Shown one piece after another: positions 63,850 to 64,000 of a stretch of 64,000 nt of DNA. The DNA is from Bifidobacterium avesanii (GTDB lineage Bacteria; Actinomycetota; Actinomycetes; Actinomycetales; Bifidobacteriaceae): contig NZ_WBSN01000008.1 in assembly GCF_009299475.1 (NCBI RefSeq), forward strand, positions 39,217 through 103,216, in the 5' to 3' direction. Position numbers and translations under genes: made by a program. Position 1 is the stretch's first letter, and each line of letters begins with the position of its first letter. The notes beneath the pieces were generated by a model, which saw only the letters and a program-made list of their open reading frames with translations, was not told where the DNA came from and did not search any database.

Positions 63850-63884
63850 ACGAAAAAGGCCCGGAGGGGAATCCCCTCCGGGCC
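63850..63884 (-). terminator. rRNA operon terminator
   Basis: GGCCCGGAGGGG (63858-63869) pairs with CCCCTCCGGGCC (63873-63884). On the minus strand the stem is followed by TTTTTCGTTTTC. It lies about 15 bp beyond the 5S 3' end. Confidence 0.92.
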
Positions 63885-63898
63885 AAACACGAATAATT

Positions 63899-64000
63899 TG
63901 CGGCGGCGTGCTACTCTCCCGCACCCTATCGAGTGCAGTACCATCACCGCGCCAGGCCTTAGCTACCGGGTTCGGAAAGTAAACCGGGCGTCACCCCTGG
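63899..64000 (-). rRNA. rrf: 5S ribosomal RNA, 3' portion
   Basis: On the minus strand the sequence contains GTGACGCCCGGTTTACTTTC, CCGAACCCGGTAGCTAAGGC, GCGGTGATGGTACTGCACTC and GGGTGCGGGAGAGTAGCACG, the conserved loops of actinobacterial 5S rRNA. The 5' end is beyond the window, so an rRNA operon lies to the right, transcribed leftward. The 3' end is placed by analogy near 63899. Confidence 0.93.

Overview
This is high-GC chromosomal DNA with a very Bifidobacterium-like gene set (Actinobacteria). The signs are HspR-controlled dnaK-grpE-dnaJ with a HAIR operator, many LacI-family regulators each beside a carbohydrate cluster, lipoprotein-type sugar ABC binding proteins, glycoside hydrolases for plant hemicellulose and pectin (GH43, GH67, GH28, GH127) and alpha-glucan (type I pullulanase, GH13), a sortase-type anchored alkaline phosphatase, and RsmI divergent from a protein O-mannosyltransferase. 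The species cannot be fixed from the window.

Layout. 1-1.5 kb: 5' part of a secreted GH25 muramidase. 1.8-6.1 kb: operon of a cytosine-deaminase-like amidohydrolase and a three-component SsuABC/TauABC-type importer, behind a leader hairpin. 6.2-24.2 kb: carbohydrate island with an MFS exporter, a xyloside/arabinoside ABC importer plus GH43, LacI, GH28, a small ORF, GH67 alpha-glucuronidase with a second binding protein, a second LacI, a DeoR regulator, and a sugar-acid module (KDPG aldolase, ACS-type MFS, small kinase). 24.2-25.9 kb: 1.7 kb without intact genes, holding an exact 82-bp-period array of inverted-repeat units, a decayed IS256-family transposase and two IS-end-like repeats. 25.9-34.8 kb: MFS gene with copies of a 95-bp palindromic repeat on both sides, metG, a coupled pair of poorly known genes next to a DnaA-box cluster, rsmI, pmt, dedA and tRNA-Ala(CGC). 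35.1-44.3 kb: 3-hydroxyacyl-CoA dehydrogenase, HAD phosphatase, MATE exporter, GPH symporter, GH127 beta-L-arabinofuranosidase and its LacI, hspR. 44.4-48.2 kb: dnaJ, grpE, dnaK. 48.3-58.9 kb: malto-oligosaccharide regulon (LacI, TraX-like protein, pullulanase, MalG, MalF, MalE, GH13 glucosidase, HAD). 59-64 kb: alkaline phosphatase with a putative PHO box, DUF4235 protein, nitroreductase, a 106-bp palindrome, two small genes, and the 3' part of a 5S rRNA with its terminator.

How it works together. The window reads as a saccharolytic island. Extracellular lipoproteins capture arabinoxylan- and starch-derived oligosaccharides, permeases import them, and intracellular GH43, GH67, GH127, GH28 and GH13 enzymes trim them. 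Each cluster has its own repressor, and candidate operators are visible: an ACGAAA/TTTCGT family, a TGGGAAAATTTTCCCA palindrome, a TGCAAACGTTTGCA-like maltose site, and a GTGAATCCGTGT site shared by the deoR and KDPG-aldolase promoters. The strongest unexplained structure is the 82-bp array at 24.6-25.0 kb.
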